Positions 26,418 through 29,183 of a DNA stretch of 29,183 nucleotides are shown piece by piece. The notes below the pieces were generated by a model. It was not told the origin of the DNA and made no database searches. It saw only the letters and a program-made list of their open reading frames with translations. Source of the stretch: a virus; IMG/VR virus record IMGVR_UViG_3300044625_000244, positions 1 to 29,183 of that record, one strand, 5' to 3'. Both the position numbers and the translations under genes were made by a program. Numbering within the stretch: position 1 is the first letter of the stretch; every line of letters starts with the position of its first letter.

Positions 26418-27245
26418 TTAATCTCCTAATGCTATTGTAGTAGCTGAATATGGATACTTTCTCGTTTGTATAGTAGATGAATTATTTATAATTGTCACCA
26501 AAGCAGAATCTCCTATTGCCGGTGCATTATAAATGATAAGATTTGCGCTAGTAGCCGTTGTCACTACTTTAAATCCCTTAAATGAATCATACGGTGTCAA
26601 CCATGGATATGTTAGTTGAGTTACATATGGGCTTAGTCTAAGACCATTAATAATAACTTCGAGATTTTTAGAATCGATGATGTTACTATTTGTGATATTG
26701 CTTTGTTCCAATCTTAATGGAAACACACAATTCATATTATTAAATTGATTTGAAATATCATTTAATATTACGGGGTTAAATGCACTGCCGCCACCACCTG
26801 AAATTGTGACAGTTACATCATTTCCCGAATTTGTTGCAGTTACGCCAGATCCTACAAAATTAAAACTGGTAACGCCTGACGTAAGAGCAGTGCCTTCATC
26901 GCTTACTGTGATAGCACTACCACCCCCACCACCCGTTCCATTAGCTGCTGAAGTAATACGACCCTGTGAATCAACTGTAATATTAGCATTAGTATAAGAG
27001 CCGGCGGTAACCGCAGTATTAGCTAGTGCAATAGTAACTGCTGATGATCCATTATAAGAAGAACCTGATAATCCGGTACCGATCGTAAGAGCATTAGCAA
27101 CTGACGCAGTAATAGTCGCAGTACCTCCTAAACTTACAGAGGTACCGTTAATCGTAACAGAACTGTTTGTAAGACCGGCGTTATTCACAGTACCGGTCGC
27201 ACTTACATTAGGTGTTAGTAGCGATAGATTTCTATTGATGGTCAT
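26418..27245 (-). CDS. Tail-fibre protein with polyglycine-linked domains
   Basis: This 275-residue protein starts MTINRNLSLLTPNVSATGTV. Residues about 28-108 are phage-fibre repeat sequence ([57 protein letters not shown]) as in shaft regions of many marine phage fibres. Two glycine runs (104-109 and near 152) separate it from a C-terminal domain (about 155-275) with IINGLRLSPYVTQLTYPWLT. The shaft segment closely repeats that of the partial gene at the right edge, at protein and DNA level. It has an exact late promoter and ribosome site AAAGG. A role as fibre shaft plus binding tip is inferred. Confidence 0.78.
   Translation of the reverse strand: MTINRNLSLLTPNVSATGTVNNAGLTNSSVTINGTSVSLGGTATITASVANALTIGTGLSGSSYNGSSAVTIALANTAVTAGSYTNANITVDSQGRITSAANGTGGGGGSAITVSDEGTALTSGVTSFNFVGSGVTATNSGNDVTVTISGGGGSAFNPVILNDISNQFNNMNCVFPLRLEQSNITNSNIIDSKNLEVIINGLRLSPYVTQLTYPWLTPYDSFKGFKVVTTATSANLIIYNAPAIGDSALVTIINNSSTIQTRKYPYSATTIALGD
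26483..26490 (-). promoter_or_regulatory. Possible internal late promoter upstream of the 949-residue gene
   Basis: An exact TATAAATA reads from 26490 to 26483 on the minus strand, inside the 3' end of the 275-residue fibre gene and 70 bases before the next ATG. It could boost the 949-residue structural gene. It lies in coding sequence, so chance is possible. Confidence 0.4.
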
Positions 27246-27263
27246 GTTCTAGCCTTTATGCTA

Positions 27264-27271
27264 TATTTATA
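27264..27271 (-). promoter_or_regulatory. Late promoter TATAAATA before the 275-residue fibre gene
   Basis: An exact TATAAATA reads from 27271 to 27264 on the minus strand, in the gap after the 108-residue gene. T4 spacing gives a leader of only about 13 bases that still contains AAAGG before the ATG. Confidence 0.8.
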
Positions 27272-27278
27272 GTAAAGA

Positions 27279-27605
27279 TTATGCTAATTTTTTCCATGAA
27301 AGGGTAGGCTCATCCCAATTGTAATATTCATCAATAGAAGCATTTTCCGGAAAAGGCACTGGAGATTTCCATTGGCAATGGTTATCTAAGATCCAACTAG
27401 GATATGGTTGTGGAGGAATAAATGCATTTAGGTTTTCATCATAAGTGTATCCAACACCTGCATAATTTTTTCTTGGGTTGTTAGTAGTAGTATCGGCCCA
27501 TGTTTCAATCCATCCGGTTCCAAATGCACCAGAGTCTATAACTTCCTGTGAAGCAACTATCACATTAATAACAATACCATTTTCTACTTTTGCAAATAAC
27601 GACAT
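27279..27605 (-). CDS. Small fibre-associated protein
   Basis: This 108-residue protein starts MSLFAKVENGIVINVIVASQ and continues with RKNYAGVGYTYDENLNAF, IPPQPYPSWILD and a final WDEPTLSWKKL. This Trp/Tyr/Pro-rich pattern is very common in aquatic phages beside fibre genes. It is usually left as hypothetical or called a fibre-related or fibre-assembly protein. Ribosome site AAGGAG lies just after the stop codon of the polyglycine gene, so the two are probably translated together. I cannot tell from the sequence whether it is a virion component or a chaperone. Confidence 0.8.
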   Translation of the reverse strand: MSLFAKVENGIVINVIVASQEVIDSGAFGTGWIETWADTTTNNPRKNYAGVGYTYDENLNAFIPPQPYPSWILDNHCQWKSPVPFPENASIDEYYNWDEPTLSWKKLA

Positions 27606-27615
27606 TAACTACTCC

Positions 27616-28599
27616 TTAGAATGTAATTGATCCTGAAGAAGTCCATTGATAAACTCTCCAGCCACCAGACACAGTAATTGTTGGACTACCCGTGACTGCT
27701 GTTGCAGCTGGGAATGTATCTGCATATCTAATAATACAAACTCCAGAACCACCACGACCTCCGGCGCCAGCATTTGCTCCGCCGCCTCCACCGCCACCAC
27801 CTAAACCATCTGTGCCAATCCCTGCAGCAGGCGTTACGTCGCTAGTTCCATTACCTCCTCCACCAGTACCACCAACACCAACTGTGCGTCCTAAATATGT
27901 GCCACCGCCACCACCGCCAGCATAAGTAATTCCGGAACCAGTAATAGATGACGTAGTTCCGGAACCCCCGTTACCTCCAGCGCCTGTACTTGAATTGGCA
28001 TTAAATCCAGAAACACCAGAGGCGCCGCCTCCACCTCCGCCACCACCCGCTGCAAGCACGCCTCCAGAACTGCCAAGACCACCACCTGTTCCTTGACTTG
28101 GTGTTGTTGATGGAGTGTTACCAGAACCACCAGTGTTCGTAGTTGAATCATTACCGCCACCGCCGCCGCCAGAACCACCAGCAATGCCAAGATGTCCACT
28201 TGGTAATTGGTTGCCGTCATGTCTAGTACCACCACCGCCACCACCGGCTGCAGTTATAGTTGAAAATGTAGTATTTCCACCAGAAGAACCTCTAGCAAAT
28301 ACAGAAGTTGCGCCTCCACCACTTGCGCCTATTGTTACAGTAATAGCGGTTCCCGCTGAAACGGCAAAACCACTTGCTGTTCTCATACCACCGCCGCCTC
28401 CTCCGCCAGCGTGGTTACATCCGCCTCCGCCTCCGCCTCCAACTACAAGATATTCAACAGTTGGAGTAGGACTGCCTGGCCAAGTGCCTGCAGCTTTAGC
28501 TTGAGCTTGTGTATTAGTTGTCCATATCCCTACTGCTACAGACGCCGTTGTTGTTGGCGCTGTTGATGAAATTCTTCCACCCGGCCATCTTAAACTCAT
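27616..28599 (-). CDS. Polyglycine-rich adhesin-like protein (possible receptor-binding tip)
   Basis: This 327-residue protein has a short N-terminal part (MSLRWPGGRISSTAP...), then TVEYLVVGGGGGGG, which opens a glycine-rich region of about residues 53-286 with more than ten runs of four or more glycines broken by short variable loops (TRHDGNQLPSGH, NDSTTNT, GTYLGRTV). It closes with GRGGSGVCIIRYAD and a C-terminal strand pair ending WRVYQWTSSGSITF. This is the layout of glycine-rich phage domains that form polyglycine II sandwiches, as known for the T-even gp38-type adhesins, where loops between glycine runs bind the receptor. The start overlaps the upstream stop as ATGA. A receptor-binding role is inferred from the fold type and cassette position. 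Confidence 0.82.
   Translation of the reverse strand: MSLRWPGGRISSTAPTTTASVAVGIWTTNTQAQAKAAGTWPGSPTPTVEYLVVGGGGGGGCNHAGGGGGGGMRTASGFAVSAGTAITVTIGASGGGATSVFARGSSGGNTTFSTITAAGGGGGGTRHDGNQLPSGHLGIAGGSGGGGGGNDSTTNTGGSGNTPSTTPSQGTGGGLGSSGGVLAAGGGGGGGGASGVSGFNANSSTGAGGNGGSGTTSSITGSGITYAGGGGGGTYLGRTVGVGGTGGGGNGTSDVTPAAGIGTDGLGGGGGGGGANAGAGGRGGSGVCIIRYADTFPAATAVTGSPTITVSGGWRVYQWTSSGSITF
27742..28443 (-). repeat. Low-complexity GGN repeat tract
   Basis: The glycine-rich region is encoded by runs of GGN codons, seen on the plus strand as stretches such as CCACCGCCGCCTCC near 28390. Local composition is far more GC-rich than the neighbours. Such tracts are prone to slippage and recombination. Confidence 0.85.
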
Positions 28600-29000
28600 G
28601 TTATTACCTCAAAGCTTGCAACGAAATTTAATGCATTTGCAACACTTGATTGAACTCCAATAGATTGGTTTTCAGTGACATAAAGAGCATTAGTTTTATC
28701 TGTAACGACAATAGAAGCATTGGGAGGAACTGTTACGTTAAACGCAATATGAAAAGCTGTTCCAGAACCCCATGTAGCATTGTTTGAAATCGAAACAGTG
28801 CAGTTAGCATTATTGCCAGTAACATTTGTTGCTACAATACTGTTTATTTTGTTTACACTATTTACTGCTGGAGTTAATCCCGTAAGTGCAGTAGTACCAT
28901 TGTGCGTCCAAGCAGTTTGACCAGCTGTGGTAACAGCTGGTATGATATATGCCGTATTTCCACGAATAGCTGTTACGCTAATTAAATTTGGGTTTGCCAC
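28596..29000 (-). CDS. Small virion structural protein
   Basis: This 134-residue protein starts at GTG (MANPNLISVTAIRGNTAYII) with ribosome site GGAGGAATATAAA just upstream, overlapping the end of the partial fibre gene by none and lying 1 base after its stop codon. The pattern, with NKINSIVATNVTGNNANCTV, FHIAFNVTVPPNASIVVTDK and ALYVTENQSIGVQSSVANAL, is a beta-sandwich seen in small structural proteins of cyanophage fibre regions. It has no enzyme motif. It is probably a fibre-associated or baseplate-associated surface protein; exact location unknown. Confidence 0.78.
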   Translation of the reverse strand: MANPNLISVTAIRGNTAYIIPAVTTAGQTAWTHNGTTALTGLTPAVNSVNKINSIVATNVTGNNANCTVSISNNATWGSGTAFHIAFNVTVPPNASIVVTDKTNALYVTENQSIGVQSSVANALNFVASFEVIT

Positions 29001-29001
29001 T

Positions 29002-29183
29002 TTATATTCCTCCGAAAATCATTGATATAATAAAACTTTGTCCTGTAGTAACGCCACCACCGCTTCCATTGGATGCTGCAGTAATACGCCCTTGAGCATC
29101 AACCGTAATATTTGTATTAGTATAAGATCCTGCAGTAACTGCTGTATTTGCTAGTGCAATTGTACCACTAGTACTAATTGTAC
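29002..29183 (-). CDS. Tail-fibre protein, C-terminal end only (starts beyond window)
   Basis: The last 59 codons of a gene entering from the right edge read [20 protein letters not shown], then [17 protein letters not shown], and end [11 protein letters not shown]. This is the fibre-shaft repeat also present in the 275-residue fibre gene, followed by a glycine linker and a short hydrophobic end. Such short hydrophobic C-termini after a glycine linker are familiar from cyanophage fibre proteins. Only the 3' end is seen, so size and full function are unknown. Confidence 0.8.
   Translation of the reverse strand, partial: TISTSGTIALANTAVTAGSYTNTNITVDAQGRITAASNGSGGGVTTGQSFIISMIFGGI

Noticed and set aside
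27692-28504. Long plus-strand frames rich in proline (27692-27925 and 28115-28504).
   Set aside because: They are the antisense image of the GGN codons of the polyglycine gene, with no ribosome site or plausible protein composition.
13811-29183. Diversity-generating retroelement acting on a fibre gene.
   Set aside because: No reverse transcriptase or template repeat is present in the window, and the repeats seen are protein modules rather than adenine-biased variable copies.
1-29183. tRNA genes, CRISPR arrays, insertion sequences or homing endonucleases.
   Set aside because: I saw no cloverleaf-like short gaps, regular spacers, transposase or GIY-YIG/HNH-type frames, and intergenic space is too short for most of these.

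Overview
The window is a late, structural stretch of the genome of a T4-like contractile-tailed bacteriophage (myovirus). Every gene I can support is on the minus strand, so transcription runs from position 29183 towards 1. The evidence is an almost unbroken T4-type morphogenesis series: neck 13-14-15, large terminase 17, sheath 18, tube 19, portal 20, prohead core 67, protease 21, scaffold 22 and major capsid protein 23. It is followed by a second tube-like protein and the recombination mediator UvsY. The gene order, the fibre-protein families upstream of gp13 and the moderately low GC resemble aquatic T4-like phages (cyanophage and pelagiphage types). The host cannot be read from the sequence.

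Right part (about 13.8-29.2 kb) is a fibre and virion-surface cassette. It holds a partial fibre protein at the right edge, a small structural protein, a polyglycine adhesin-like protein, a small fibre-associated protein, a fibre protein, a 949-residue structural protein, two small genes, a 1743-residue repetitive beta-rich protein, a 235-residue fibre protein and a 1021-residue protein ending in an RTX-like domain. Several small beta modules recur within and between these proteins, as expected of a fast-evolving receptor-binding region.

Middle part (5.1-13.8 kb) holds the neck, packaging motor, tail and portal genes: gp13, gp14, gp15, gp17, gp18, gp19 and gp20. No small terminase (gp16) lies between gp15 and gp17. 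A repeat module found in gp14 is also inserted in gp18.

Left part (1-5.1 kb) is the head-assembly operon: gp67 (57 codons, overlapping both neighbours), two unassigned head-region proteins, gp21, gp22 and gp23. A strong intrinsic terminator with a UUCG loop follows gp23. Next come a gp19-like protein and UvsY, whose 3' end runs off the window.

Control signals are visible. T4-type late promoters (NATAAATA) precede the gp19-like gene, gp22, gp19, gp18, gp13, the 235-residue fibre gene and the 275-residue fibre gene. UvsY instead has a sigma70-like promoter overlapped by a perfect palindrome, fitting earlier expression of recombination. Genes are packed with gaps of a few bases or ATGA overlaps, so there is no gene-free stretch over 300 bases. 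I see no tRNA, CRISPR array, insertion sequence or plus-strand gene.
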